Below, in pieces: positions 12,335-25,432 of a DNA stretch of 64,000 nucleotides (position 1 is its first letter; every line of letters starts with the position of its first letter). The stretch is from the NCBI GenBank assembly GCA_905250115.1, contig CAJNOI010000130.1, positions 107,135 to 171,134 of the forward strand. Reading direction: 5' to 3'. The stretch is from Adineta steineri. Its lineage: Eukaryota; Rotifera; Eurotatoria; Adinetida; Adinetidae. The notes beneath the pieces were generated by a model. That model saw nothing but the letters and a program-made list of their open reading frames with translations. It had not been told where the DNA came from and searched no databases. Both the position numbers and the translations under genes were made by a program.

Positions 12335-15067
12335 TAAATATTATATTTTAAATCATATTTTATTGAATAAAAGATTATATATAGATCAAAACTGAAGATG
12401 TATCAAAATATTACTTTGAAATTATTTAGAGTGCAGTTTTAAATTTGAATTCAATGGATTTTATTTTTTGAACAACAAAATATCAAACAGAAGATTATTA
12501 TACTTTGATAGATACTCAATATTAGCATAGTAAAACGTTTTATTCATGCTATTTTTACTCATTTATTATTACTCTCAAATGATAATATGAATGTCTCAAG
12601 AGAAATGTCCTTCTAAATGTTTCTTCAATATCTCGGCCAAATTACGACCCAGATACCTGAGTTTTTTTTAGAAGATAGTCCATGCAATTCTCTGCAAAAC
12701 CTCATGAAAAGAGTTGTTCGAGTCGTTAATATCTGGTGAACACTGCAATGCTCTAAAATGACACACTTTCAAAAAATGAATAGTTCATTTTTTCTAGAAA
12801 ATCAGACTTGAAACCCAATTAAAATGCAAATTTTCTGTGTTTTCAAATATGCTGTTCCTAAAAGAGCTTAAAACAAGTTATCTAAGGTTTCAACGGTCAA
12901 TCCTCAACAAAAAAACGCGTTGAAATCATCGATCGTTCTTGTTATGTATCTCAAGCATTGCAAAAAATATTTTCCATGCACTTAATAATAAATTTGAATA
13001 TGTAATAATTTTTCACTTATGATAAAACAAATTCAAATTGGCATGAACCTTCACGCATGATTCTCAAAACATGAACAGAGCGGAATAGAAAAAAGGTTTT
13101 GTTCAATTAAAATTTAGAGTATGTCAAAAAAGGTATTCGCTGAAGCGAAAGCGCTTTTCATGGGCTAGAAAATGGCCTATTCAGTCTCTTTGTGTATGGT
13201 AGAGTGATACAAAATTGTTAATATGAAAACGAGGGTATTGAACGTGTATCGTTTTGGAGTATCACACTGTTAACCGAATATAATTCTATAGTTAATCATG
13301 TGAACAGCTCTCTTCATGCGATTTTGTAGATATTAAAATTAAACAAAACAATCACTGACAATATCAAATCGCTCTTCAACAAAAATTAAGATTTTTACAC
13401 ATTTCTAGAATTTAACATTTATTAGCTGATAAACAAAATTAGAGAATGATTTTTGACATGAAAATTTTCTATTAATTTCTATATTATACGTGTCAAAATA
13501 TTTATATCAGGTACAAAGAAAGGTCAACCATAGCTTATTCTGGATGCCTGCTTGATTTTATTAGTTCAAATTATGAACTAAATAATGAGGCTAAAATTTA
13601 ACTATAATTATATAAAGTTTGAATACATCAAACAGAACAAGGAGACTATAAATAATTCAATGACGTCAACACATCTAACAACTCACTTGACACTATAGGT
13701 CATATTCAGTTGATATTTATTTAAAGTTTCCCACTAAAAAATCTAATTGCTAAGTTTGATTATTAATATTCGACAGTGGGATTTCTAATTGTCCAAATTT
13801 CGTTGAAGAATACATTTGCGAACATATAGTTGGCATGTCAATAGAATGAAATTCTGCAAACCATCAGCAGCAGCAAAGGATATACTTTTAGAAGAAAAAA
13901 TAAAAAGAGGGCGATCTAAAAAAAACAACTAAAGTTTTATTGATACAATAATTGTGCAATTAAATTTTTCTCTTAGTTATTTACCAATTTTCATTGAACA
14001 AAATTCATATAGAAAGTTACATTTTTTTACTTCGATTTTGAATAAAATACTGCAGAGAAAAATCTTTTTTATTTGGAATTCTCTTGAATAAATTAATTAG
14101 AAAAACTTGAGTTTTCTATTCAGCATTCAAGTATGTGCCTTTATAAAAGACAATTATTTATATGTTCTTTTAATTTATATTTATTATAATATGTAATATA
14201 ATTAAACTATAAATAAGAAAAGTTTTTAGAATGAACCAGAAAGAAAAACATAATCTGTAAGTTGAATAACAAGGATTTTAATGATACAGAATTATTTAGT
14301 GCTAATGAATACAGTATCGAAATAATCTTCTGTATTTATCTATAAGAAATTGTAAGAGAAGTACTGACGTCATCTAAATAAAATAATCTTTGTAATATAT
14401 CATATTAAGATGGGACTATAAAACCTATAATCAAGATTTAAATAACAATTTCGATTATCTATGTAAATATTTTTGCATTAAAACAATTATAAAATAAAAT
14501 TAATCACTGATACAGTACTCATTTCCTATTATTATATTTGTTTGGACTAATCTTCTTAAAATAGAGATAGAGGTGTAAGGCGCTGCCGTTGATATCTATC
14601 TGAGTGCAAATTTCCCTTCTTTTATATTAACCTTTATTTAATTTGCAACATTGTTAATGATTCTCTGCTGATCTTAATTTGATTTTTACATTTTTGTGTC
14701 GTACATACACTATGAAAGAATGGAATAGTTTATGACTGAGATATTGAAATAAATATATTTTTTAATTTAGAAAAAAAATTTCTTTCTTTTAATTTTCTAG
14801 CCATTTCCGCCGACGACGAGCGAAAAAATTTTAACACCTTCAAGCCGCCATCGCTGATAAACTTTTTGACTTCAGTCGCTGCCGCCGGCAGGCAAAAAAA
14901 ATTGATATTTTTAAGCTGTCATCGACCGACTCATCAACTTACACTTCTAGATAAAGAAGAGTATTCATTAATATAATGACACATTAAATACAGACATAAA
15001 ATGCACTTTATTTACTGAGATCTACTCATTAATACTACAGCTAAAATAAATATCATTCCATTAAACC
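12335..15067. other. Intergenic, 2.7 kb, with a less AT-rich block
   Basis: No gene seen. Roughly 12600-13330 is visibly less AT-rich than its surroundings, without open frames; it may be an old non-coding insertion. A GC-rich two-unit tandem repeat lies at 14808-14945 and is listed separately. Confidence 0.4.
14808..14945. repeat. Degenerate 69-bp GC-rich tandem repeat, two units
   Basis: Units start at 14808 (CGCCGACGACGAGCG...) and 14877 (CGCTGCCGCCGGCAG...). Each has a GC-rich head, an A-run, TTTTTAAGC-like middle and a CATCG tail. Similarity is clear but imperfect. The GC content stands out sharply in this AT-rich region. Confidence 0.55.
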
Positions 15068-16051
15068 ATGGATTCGAATATTAGTTTAAGCACAACAACA
15101 ATATCATCAGGTTTTCAATGGACAACATCATTTAATGTAAATCGTATCAAGTTTATCATACTTTTACTACTTCAACTTCTCTCAATTCCTTGTTTTCTTT
15201 GGATTTTCTATCAATTTGCTCGTCAACGACAACTTCGACAAACTCTCAATCATCATGTCATTCTTCTTCTTCTGATCATCTCTTTTCTTTTTGTTACCAT
15301 TGCATTACCTCTCACCCAAGCATTTCTCTACACATCTTATGTTTATCCTACAAGTGACATATTTTGTTCATTATGGACTTGGATTCATTATTCACTCAAT
15401 ATTATCAATATGTTTCTCATGGCATTTGCAAGTATTGAACGAAATTGGCTTATTTTTCATCCAAGTATAGTTCAAAATAGACGAGGAAAAGTTCTTTTTC
15501 ATTATGGTCCATTAATATTTTGTCTATTATATCCACCTCTATTTTATATCGCAGCAATATTCATCTGGCCATGTGAAAACTATTATGATTACACACAATT
15601 ATTATGCACATGGCCTTGTTATTTTTATAATTATATTTGGGCACAAGTTGATCTTTTTTTTAATAATTATACACCATTATTGTCTATACCTTTGTTTTGT
15701 ACAATAATTTATATCCGAGTATTAATTCAAAAACATGAAATGAAACAAGAAATGTTTAAATGGAATCGAGATAAAAAAATGATTCTACAATTATGGGCAA
15801 TATCAAGTTTATATTTAGGTATGTGGATGCCATTACAGTTAACTGGTTTAATAAATACATATTGGGATCCAAACTTTTTATTACAAGCACAAGTTGATTA
15901 CATTTATTTATTTCCTTATTTAATTCATTTGATTTATCCATTTATAGTATTACTTACATATAGAAAAGAAATGCTTTCTTTTAGGCGAAATGCAGTTGTT
16001 CCAGCTATAACACTTACAGAGAGAAGAAATATGCCTACCATGTTCAAATAA
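15068..16051 (+). CDS. Orphan rhodopsin-like 7TM receptor, single exon
   Basis: 327 residues without intron. Seven hydrophobic segments are visible, starting with FIILLLLQLLSIPCFLWIF and ending with LFPYLIHLIYPFIVLLTY. The end of TM3 reads ASIERNWLIFHP, an ERN variant of the E/DRY motif, with the following hydrophobic residue and Pro typical of intracellular loop 2. Cys in IFCSLW before TM3 and Cys residues in the second extracellular loop (WPCENYYDYTQLLCTWPC) could form the usual disulfide. The usual TM7 NPxxY is not obvious. Such intronless orphan receptors are abundant in bdelloids. Ligand unknown; peptide-receptor-like by general shape only. Confidence 0.8.
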   Translation: MDSNISLSTTTISSGFQWTTSFNVNRIKFIILLLLQLLSIPCFLWIFYQFARQRQLRQTLNHHVILLLLIISFLFVTIALPLTQAFLYTSYVYPTSDIFCSLWTWIHYSLNIINMFLMAFASIERNWLIFHPSIVQNRRGKVLFHYGPLIFCLLYPPLFYIAAIFIWPCENYYDYTQLLCTWPCYFYNYIWAQVDLFFNNYTPLLSIPLFCTIIYIRVLIQKHEMKQEMFKWNRDKKMILQLWAISSLYLGMWMPLQLTGLINTYWDPNFLLQAQVDYIYLFPYLIHLIYPFIVLLTYRKEMLSFRRNAVVPAITLTERRNMPTMFK

Positions 16052-17690
16052 TAATAGGAGTTATTATCAGACTTTTTAAAAACTATGTAAAGTAAATATA
16101 TGTATTGTATTTTGTTATGTTAAATAAATGGTTTACAATAAATATAATATACCATATAACTTCAGAAAACTGTATATTAACTTATTACGAAATAATAGAA
16201 GTCTTACGACAAAAGATTAGAATGACTTAAGACAAATCCTACAAAATGTAATGCAGTACTCTCTCTTGTTCCTCATTATTCTGTAAAAATAAAATCAAAC
16301 AAATTAGAAATATATTTCGATAGTTGTACTCTTTGATGATCAAATACTTGTAGTCACGCGAATATAAAATTATATTCTCTTAATGAGATGATATTCCACA
16401 CGTTTTACATATTATCCGCTCATGTAGATGCCAAAAATAATGCGAATAAAATATCATACTAACATATAACCGTTTGAGACCTACGATTTAATCTATGGAC
16501 GAAACCTCTTAAAAACTTGATATTTTGTATGAGCATTGAGTATTATCAACTCTTCCATTGATACTTTAAAAAAATATTTTAAGTCATTTTTAACTGTTAG
16601 CCATACGCCCCTACGAGAATGATGAGAAATATTTAAGCCACTTTCTTGGAGGTGTACGAACGGGAGCCTAAAAACTGACTCAGTAGGGTTTTTAATCTTG
16701 CACAAATATGTCCCACCGGGACTCAAAGGGATAAAATGAATCAAGTTCTTGTCGAGATGAGATATGGTATAAAGAGACAATGATTCGTTTTTATTTAATT
16801 ATGTTTCTTATTGACTATATCATAAGATGATTTAAACTGAACATGATATTTCTATTAATATCTATTGTATCAGTAGTATTAGAGAATTATTTGATAAATC
16901 TATAATAGGATTTTATACATGCAATTAAAACTTTATTTGAACTTTTAGTAAATATGAACTTACGACTCATGCCATCGAGTTCAATTACTAACAAATCCAA
17001 GAAGAATCTTAACTTTTATTAACTAGTGATATTAATTGAATTAGAGAAGGGTCTGTTACTTGAAAACGATCAGTAAAATCAGGTATTATGTCCATATGTA
17101 GAAAAGAATGGTTATTCTAATTAGTAAACAATACGAAAACTAGATAGTTATGTTGTTTTTACGATAATTGTCTACAGACTCATCAGTTGCCAGAATTAAT
17201 AATTGAATACGAGAAACGAATTATTGACACGAAAAATATATAGTACCTATATACCACCACGAAATATTGATTAAACAAATAATTATATAGGATTTTCATT
17301 CTATTACTATTAGCAAATTAACTGCTGATAAGTCTATCGACTCGAAAGCTATTGTTTTTTCATTATCGTAAAACCACATAGCTATTTATTAATTTTTTTG
17401 TCAAGTTAATATCAAAATCCTATATTTATTCGTATTTCGTTAGTAAACAAATCCAAAAATATATTAATGGTTCGGAATGATTTTATTATAAGATACATTC
17501 AAACAAAAATAATGCACACACTTTTCTAAAATATTTCTATTTAAAAGCACCTCATTTTAACATAAAAAAAATCCTATTTACTCAAAACATTAAAAAGTAA
17601 GCGACATCTATGCCTGAACAATATATTCTCACCGTATCTACTTCTCAATAGTCAATCTGGTTTTTTTTGCATAAAAATACAAACAGTCGA
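16052..17690. other. Intergenic, 1.6 kb
   Basis: AT-rich. The stretch 16490-16780 is somewhat more GC-rich and keeps an open minus-strand frame, but that frame starts at TTG and carries no motif I know; it is left uncalled. Confidence 0.4.
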
Positions 17691-18665
17691 TTACTTTTGT
17701 GATGTAATAAGTAAATAACTATTTAAATTTTTATTTATATATCCATAAAATTTAACATTTGTAAATAATGGGTGAAATCTTTTGATTGTATTTAAATCAT
17801 TTGATAAAAAATTATTTAACGGTATTTTTGTTTTAAAATTAATTAAATTTGGTACATGTTGCATTAATAAATCAGCTAGAGAATTAAATGGAAACTCGAT
17901 ATTTAATTCATTTTGATCGATAATAAATATGAAATTTTCTAAATTTGGTACATTTGATAATAACCATTCAATATGATCATACCAATCATCTTCAATCGAA
18001 TAGAAATGAATATATAGACAACGAAGAGACGTATGTGAATAAATAATATTCGAAGATAATTTAAATGATAAATTTCGTAGACGTATTATTCTTAGATCTA
18101 CTAAATTTGGACATGCATTGAAGATGTATTGATATATATTAGATTTCCATGTCGATGGTGAAATCGTTAATTGATGAAGTGGTGAACATAAATAAGAATG
18201 AGATTCATCTAATGTTATTCGATCGATTTGACAAATTCGTAAATAGGAAAATGCAGGTGAAAATATTAAACGACATAATTGTTTGGAATGATCGGAAAAG
18301 AAGAAATTTGAAATATATAAATATTCAAGATAAGGTAAAAGTGATGGTTGAATGGCATTACATTGATTTTCTGTTGGCATAGTTAATTTTAACAGACGGA
18401 TATTTGAATAATATGAAAAATCAATAAAGTCATCATGTTTAATAATTAGTTTCGAGATTTGCGAAGCAAAAAAAGGAATATTTCGTTTATCATCCCAATC
18501 TTCTTGTAATATAACATGGAAATTGTTTAAAGATTTAATTATAAAATTGAAACGACGATTTAAATTGAAGAATGCTTTGTATAAATCATAAGGAGAAATA
18601 TATTCGAATATTTCGATTAATAATTCATTTGAAAATGTTTCTATAGTTGATATGGCATTATTCAT
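17691..18665 (-). CDS. F-box protein
   Basis: 324 residues from the ATG at 18665, no intron. Residues about 8-45 are an F-box: ETFSNELLIEIFEYISPYDLY, then FFNLNRRFN, with the Leu and Pro/Asp pattern used to bind Skp1. The remainder has LRR-like spacing (for example LRCLYIHF, VPNLENFIFII, VPNLINFKT), typical of substrate-recognition regions of animal F-box/LRR-like proteins. It would act as a substrate receptor of an SCF ubiquitin ligase in cytosol or nucleus; its target cannot be told. F-box families of this kind are large in bdelloids. No splice acceptor at the start codon. Confidence 0.82.
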   Translation of the reverse strand: MNNAISTIETFSNELLIEIFEYISPYDLYKAFFNLNRRFNFIIKSLNNFHVILQEDWDDKRNIPFFASQISKLIIKHDDFIDFSYYSNIRLLKLTMPTENQCNAIQPSLLPYLEYLYISNFFFSDHSKQLCRLIFSPAFSYLRICQIDRITLDESHSYLCSPLHQLTISPSTWKSNIYQYIFNACPNLVDLRIIRLRNLSFKLSSNIIYSHTSLRCLYIHFYSIEDDWYDHIEWLLSNVPNLENFIFIIDQNELNIEFPFNSLADLLMQHVPNLINFKTKIPLNNFLSNDLNTIKRFHPLFTNVKFYGYINKNLNSYLLITSQK

Positions 18666-20239
18666 TATTTTGAAAAAGAATTTATCAAGAAATATAATTT
18701 CTGTTAAATAAAGAGTTTGAATAATGATGGAAAATAAAAGAATAGTTGATATCTCATGACATGAAAGTTGTTGTCTATCACAAAAATATTTTATATGTCA
18801 TAATTTGGCACATTGGAGAACGATGCAAAGTATTCTATGGATTGCGACATTGAGCCGAAGGGAATACGTTATGTCATTGGAGGAGAAGGAAAAAAAAAAT
18901 AACTCATGTAGTGTATGTGTTCATTCATTTGTACTCACATAGTAAGGGTCAAGGAGAAGAATATGTTGGTCGCCAATGCAACTGATGAAGAGGAAGAACA
19001 AAAAAAAAAAGAATAGACACAAGTGACGCTTGCATACTGTCAGTTACTCATAATACATTTTAACTATTAAATACTCGAGTTACGTACCTGAATTCATATG
19101 CAATTAGTGTTATATAAAATTGATCAATTTAGGAGTATTTTCAGTATACTCTCATGAGTAATAATCGTTGAAAGTTGAACAAAATATAGATTTCAATGCA
19201 GTTTGAAGGTTTTTTAATAAACTCATCATATATGAATATATTAGTAAGTTTTTATATGAAAAAGGTACGATTATAAATAATAGTCATTGGTGAAAATGAA
19301 ATCATGATTGTAGTAACTGATTCAAGTATATTAACGCTCTATTATCATTTTTTTAAACAATAAATCTAGAGTGAAAGTTTGATTCTAAATATCTTTGTAT
19401 AAAACTATACATACAACAAATAATCGTTTACAATCGTAAGTAGACAATAAATAGTAATTATTTGAATTTATCGCAATAAAATACTATTGTACATATGTTT
19501 ATCGTCAACATCGATAACGGATTAACATTTGAGGGAAAAGGATTACTTTATACTGTCTCGAATACTATAAAATAGATGTAACAGGTGTCGATCGATAGAA
19601 TCTTACTTTCAAAAATTAAAGAAAAAGAAAATTTTCTTTTAATCTACTAATACTCTATCTGATATGTATAATAGTATACTAATCATAGCTATGAATAAGT
19701 GAAAATAAAAAAAATCTCAATATTATCTGGTATTACAAAAATATCATGTTATCCATCGGAAGAATTTTTCGAACTAACTGTATTTTGTAATGTAGTCATA
19801 CATCAATAATACTACCATTTCATATTTTACACACAGGAATAAATGTATTAATAAATGCTTTTCTATTACAAAGTTTCGACAAATTGTCATCTATAATAAT
19901 TTGATCATAATGTACGACATCGAGATAGGATGCTATTGATTATGTCTTCTATTTTTAAATATCAGCTGTCAAGAAAAATAATTTTATTCAAAAAAATATT
20001 GAATACCCTCATAAGAGCTTATATTATAGAATTCTAACGTGAATTAAGATCATGATTTTGATTGACTGGATGCATACGAAGAAACTTCGATCTTTACAAT
20101 GACTTTAATAATAAAGAACTAAATATAGTTTTATTTTTGATTATGAAATTACGTGAGAAGAAAAGAAAAATGTGAAAACTTACGAAATTATCATATAAGA
20201 CTATATATACTAGACCACAAGATAAGAAAATGCAGAAGA
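18666..20239. other. Intergenic, 1.6 kb
   Basis: AT-rich, no gene or repeat recognised. It holds the presumed promoters of the divergent F-box and acyltransferase genes. Confidence 0.4.
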
Positions 20240-21643
20240 ATGAATCAAAATAGTATTCGTAAGTAAAAAATTTATTGTTATTTTAATACGAAATTTGAAT
20301 TTTATTTTCGAAGAAATCTTATCATCAACAATTATTAAAACTAATTCATTGAATTCATTAAAACTCTCACCAAATGACTGGATAATACCATCAACTAGTA
20401 CCATAAGTTGTATCTATTTTTATGATATTCAACAATGGTCATTATATAAAAAACAAACCAATGATATTTTTATGAATATTGAACAATTAAAATTAAGTTT
20501 ACAAAAACTACTTGAATATTATCCTTTATTAACTGGTACACTTAAATTATTCGATAAAGATAATAAAGTATTAATAGAGAAAAATAATAATAAGAATGAT
20601 GAAATTTTATTTGTTGCAGCAAAAATTAATATGCTATTAAGAGAATTACCTTTATCAATTGAGAATTATACAGATGCAAAAATAATACCAGAATCTCTTC
20701 AATTCATTAATGTAACTATAATTCGAATACTTTATTTCATATTCGTCATACTCGATTTGCATGTGGTAGCGTAGCACTTGGTATTACATTGAATCATCAA
20801 ATTGCTGATGCACATTCATATTTTCAATTGATTAAAGATTGGACACAATTGTATAAAAATTTACAATATCAACCAAATGTTTGTCATCAACGTTCACTTC
20901 TTGAACCAACTGTAGAAGAAATACAACTATTAAAAAATTCAAATCCAGATTTTAATTATCGTAGGAGTCTTTATTTTAGAGAAGAAATCTCTTCATCAGT
21001 ACAACAAACAAAACAAACTATTATAAAAATATTTCGATTTACAGCTGATGAACTCAATCGTATGAAAACAGATGCTATTACCCATCTATCATCTGATGTA
21101 ACTTATCTATCAACATTTGAAGTTCTTACAGCTCATCTCTATCAACATGTAATGCTTGCTCGTAATTATACAACACCATCTATTACAAAACTATATATTT
21201 CAACAAATATTCGTCCACGTTTAACACAATCATTCATTCCTAATACTTATTTTGGAAATGCAATTATGCTTTCGTATTTAGAAATGAATACATTGGATGT
21301 AATAGATAAAAATTCTATTAGTTTATTAGCTAGTAAAATACATAAATCTATTGAAGAAAATACTGCGAATGATATACGAACTACATTAGCTTGGAATTTA
21401 GATGAAACAGATTTTACTATTTCTGCTTGGAATAAAATGGGAATATATTCCAATGCAGAATTTGAATCGAATGTTCATCCATGTCGAGTTATACTACCAC
21501 AAGATATGAAAATGAATGGTGCAGCTATTTTATTATCAACTGAAGAAAATGATGGTAGTATTGATGTATATTTAGGATTGGATGTTAATGAAATGAAACA
21601 ATTAGAAGAGAACTTAGATTTTAGAAAATATAGTAAAAAATAA
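20240..21643 (+). CDS. BAHD-type (transferase family) acyltransferase, with one frame break
   Basis: A likely 19-nt first exon (20240-20258, MNQNSI) joins over a 55-nt intron to 20314; this start is inferred. The protein shows the BAHD landmarks in order: LKLSPNDW near the N-terminus, LLEYYPLLTGTLK, RFACGSVALGITLNHQIADA with the catalytic HxxxD (variant DA rather than DG), TNIRPRL, and TYFGNAIML. The canonical DFGWG is replaced by an unclear segment (FEFDSNVHPC-like region). The reading frame shifts between about 20711 and 20745; no GT-AG intron repairs it, so this is either a one-base sequence error or a young pseudogene. BAHD enzymes use acyl-CoA to acylate alcohols or amines and are typical of plants and fungi, so horizontal transfer is likely but unproven. 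Confidence 0.72.
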
Positions 21644-22184
21644 TGATATTTTCTTTCTGAAATAATCACAGCAAAAAAAAGAAAGGTTATGACATACATA
21701 CAATCCTTCACATAAAAATAAAATAACACTGACGTCAAATAAACTTTGTATATTTATCTTAAATTCAGTATACTTCATCCAGAATATGTAATAATGAATC
21801 ATAAGAACTTTACATTAAAACCTTTATCTGAAATCGATTAATATTATAATATGGATTTATTTTTTTATACGTCTATTCTGATAAGTATAATCCATTGTTT
21901 TGTATTCAAGATTTTGTCATACTTCTATGTGAATATGAACTTGAGAAAGAAAAAAACAGAACAGAAAAACGAAAAAAAAATCCATCGGAGTTATAAACGT
22001 CAAATAAAAAACATAGGCGATGCTGGTCTAAACATAGAAGTTATTACTCATCGTGTACTGTAAAACAGTATGAAAAGAAAAGAATATTTTTCTTTCAGCG
22101 TTGTTTGAAGGAAAAAAACGCATGGTAGTAATCTTATCAACACTATTTCATACATTTTCTTTTCTTTAAAAATTGATATATTAT
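21644..22184. other. Intergenic between acyltransferase and glycosyltransferase
   Basis: AT-rich; short open frames on both strands (for example 21851-22063) carry no motif. Holds the presumed promoter of the downstream gene. Confidence 0.4.
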
Positions 22185-25100
22185 ATGGCTGAAAACAGTA
22201 AAGATTTATCAAATATCGATTTCGATAATGATTGGAAATGTTATTGTCAAGAATCAAATAATAAAACAAATGAAAAAACTATCCTGTCAAATGCATCTAC
22301 AGACCAAGATTGGTCGCCTATTGAATTACCACATATTATTAATACTAGCCAAAGTATAAACAATTCTTACAAATGGTGGTATTGTAAACAATTTGATTGG
22401 ACATCAATAGATCAACAATCTAAAGAACAAATCTATTTGGATTTCGAATCATCTGATATTCAAGATAATAAATCTGAGATATCTGCTACTATATGGCTTA
22501 ACAATACAGAAATCTTTTCAGATTCGATATCATTACTAAAACATCCAATTGAATTGCCTTCAGAATTATTACATAGTGAAAATAAACATGGTAATATGCT
22601 GGTTATTTGTTGTGTAAATACAAGTCTTTCTCTTCATGTTTGTCTTCTTATTCAAGCAAAAATTATTTATGCAACTGGACAAGTAATGAGTGATGAAAGA
22701 AGTCTTGATATTTCTCAAGATTCAGATAAACAAAAAAATAATGTTCTGGATTATACGGTTAGTGTTGATGATGCTGATGGACGTATTGATGTTAAATTTA
22801 ATCCAAAACTAAAATCAAAATCTCTATCAACACAATTATCAACATTAAAACAACCTTCACAGTCAATTATCGATGAAAACCAAAGCACTGAAAATATTGA
22901 TGAAGATCTTCTTGTACCTCGATTAGCTATTGTAATACTTATAGTAGGGACAAGAGGTGATGTGCAACCATTTATTGCGTAAGTTAAATTGTATTCTATA
23001 AATTTTGTAAAAACTCTAATTTTGTAAAATTTAGTCTAGGTCAAGCACTTCGAGCAGTTGGTCATCGTGTTCGAATAGCAACACATGAAACATTTCGATC
23101 ATTTGTTCGTGGTAATGGTTTAGAATTTTATCCTTTAGCTGGTGATCCAGCTGATTTAATGTCATTTATGGTAAAAAATTCAGGTATTATTCCTTCAATG
23201 AGTAGTATTATTGAAGGTGATGTTAGTAAGAAACGTCGTTCTCTTGCTGATATTCTTGCATCAACATGGTTAGCATGTATATCTGATGATGATGAAACAA
23301 AAGCATCATTTACAGCTGAAGCTATCATTGCAAATCCACCATCATTTGGTCATGTTCATTGTGCAGAAAAATTACAAATTCCTTTACATATTATGTTTAC
23401 AATGCCTTGGTCACCTACAACTGCTTTTCCACATCCATTAGCAAAAATAGATAGTTCTATTGGACCAAAAGGAAAAATTAATTTATATTCATATGATGTG
23501 ATTGAAATGCTGGTAAGTTAATAATTAAAAGATAAATAATTTCATTTTAATTTTTTTCTAATGCTTATCGTTAAGACTTGGACGGGTATGCGTGATATTA
23601 CAAATAATTTTCGTAAGAAAACATTAGGATTAAGAGAATTACATACACGTCAAGCAACCAATATATTAACTGATGAGTGTGTACCCCATACTTATTGTTG
23701 GTCACCGTCACTCGTTGCAAAACCTAGTGATTGGGGAGCACATATTGATGTTTCTGGTTTTTTCTTTCTCAATCTTGGCACTGCTTATACTAATCCACCA
23801 AAAGATTTACTTGAATTTCTTTGTATCAACGATGATGGCAGCTATAAAAATCCGAAATTACCACCACCGATCTATGTCGGTTTTGGTTCTATCACAGGTC
23901 ATGATTCTCGTCGTATTCTTAAAGTTGTTGTTGATGCTGTTAATTTGACTGGATATCGAGTATTATTGTCTGGTCTCGCTACAGATACAGATCAATTACC
24001 TTCTAATATATTTAGAATTGGTAATGTACCACATGATTGGCTTTTTCAATATGGTATGTATCATTTTCTATTCTATTTGAACATATCCATTCATTTCATA
24101 TCTTCTTTATAGTATCAGCTGTATGTCATCATGGTGGAGCAGGTACAACAGCAGCTGGTTTACGTGCTGGTAGACCAACTATAATTGTACCATTTTTTGG
24201 TGATCAATTTTTTTGGGGTAATGTAATTGAGAAGAGTGGTGCTGGTTCACGACCACTTCCAGGAAAGTCGATTACGGCTGATCAATTAGCTGATGCTTTT
24301 CGTTTTGTACACGAATCAACAACATGTACTGCTGCCGAACGTATCCGTGACGCTATTTTAAAAGAAGATGGATGTGCAGCAGCAGTATATTCATTTCACG
24401 CTAATTTACCTTTAACACATATGCATAGTGATTTAGAACCAACATTTGCTGCTTGTTATCGTTTGGATAAATATAATATACAAATATCACGTCCTGTTGC
24501 TCAAGTACTTGTGGTAGCAGGTGCTATAGAAGAATCTGAACTTCGTCCTCATATAACACGAGAATGGAAATTTGAACATGATAATCGTTTTCATTTGCCT
24601 GGTCATGGTATTATTGAACATTCTGAAAAAGCTATTACTAGTATGTTTACTGATACTGCTGACGAATTAAAACGAGCTGTGAATAATAATAGTGCAACAA
24701 AAGGAACATTAGAAAGTGTTGGAACTGTTGCTAAGGGTGTTGGCTTAGGTATAAGTCATTTAACAATTGGATGTTTGTCATTATATGGTGAAATAACTGA
24801 TACACTCAATGTTATGACATCACTCTATGATCCATATAGGTAAAACTATTTTGAATAAATTAAAATACATCTACATGATATAATATGAAATATATTGTAG
24901 TGCTCCAGAAAATCGTCAACGACCACGAGTTACAGATTTTAAATCAGGTGCTAAAGCAGCTAGTTTAGCGTTAATTAATGGTTGGAAAGATGGTTTTACT
25001 GGTATTGTCACACAACCTCGTGCTGGTTATGAACGTCATGGTGCCTTGGGTAGTGTAGCTGGATCATTAATAGCTACAGCTAATATTGCTGTAAAACCTA

Positions 25101-25432
25101 CAGTGGGCACACTTTCATCAGTTACTTATCTAAGTCGAGGTGCATATGCTAGTGTTAGAAAAACAATAGAAACTTATCGAAATGAAGGACGACATATTTC
25201 ATCAAAACTATTCGATACGTCATCATCGAATGAAGGTGATGAATCATTACAGAAAAATAATGATGATGAAGAAATCTCTACGATTATTAAGACAGCTGCA
25301 ACTAGATCAGGTTATCATCCAAAAGTATGTCAACATATTATTCAGGAATTTGAAAAAATTAAGCAAGAACAATCAACAAATCCATCAATCAATAAAAGAA
25401 AGGGTATATCTGATCTTGTCTCCAAGAAATAA
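22185..25432 (+). CDS. Sterol-glucosyltransferase-like GT1 enzyme with N-terminal sugar-binding-like domain
   Basis: Five exons (22185-22978, 23035-23512, 23576-24053, 24113-24839, 24901-25432), introns 56-63 nt, all frame-consistent, give 1002 residues. Residues about 25-165 resemble the jelly-roll sugar-binding domain of GH2 glycosidases: [36 protein letters not shown]. From about residue 245 the UGT80/Atg26-type domain begins: [20 protein letters not shown], then EMLTWTGMRD across intron 2, [10 protein letters not shown], and the UDP-sugar site [17 protein letters not shown] with FFGDQFFWG. The C-terminal 250 residues ([13 protein letters not shown], Gly/Ala-rich VKPTVG) match the tail seen in fungal-type members. 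Expected reaction: transfer of glucose from UDP-glucose to a sterol or lipid. The start is the first ATG. Confidence 0.88.

Noticed and set aside
16493..16780. Minus-strand open frame in a less AT-rich patch
   Set aside because: Starts at TTG, the first real Met is far inside, no recognisable domain. Kept only as a note in the intergenic entry.
21851..22063. 70-codon frame between acyltransferase and glycosyltransferase
   Set aside because: Lys/Asn-rich, no motif; likely chance in AT-rich DNA.
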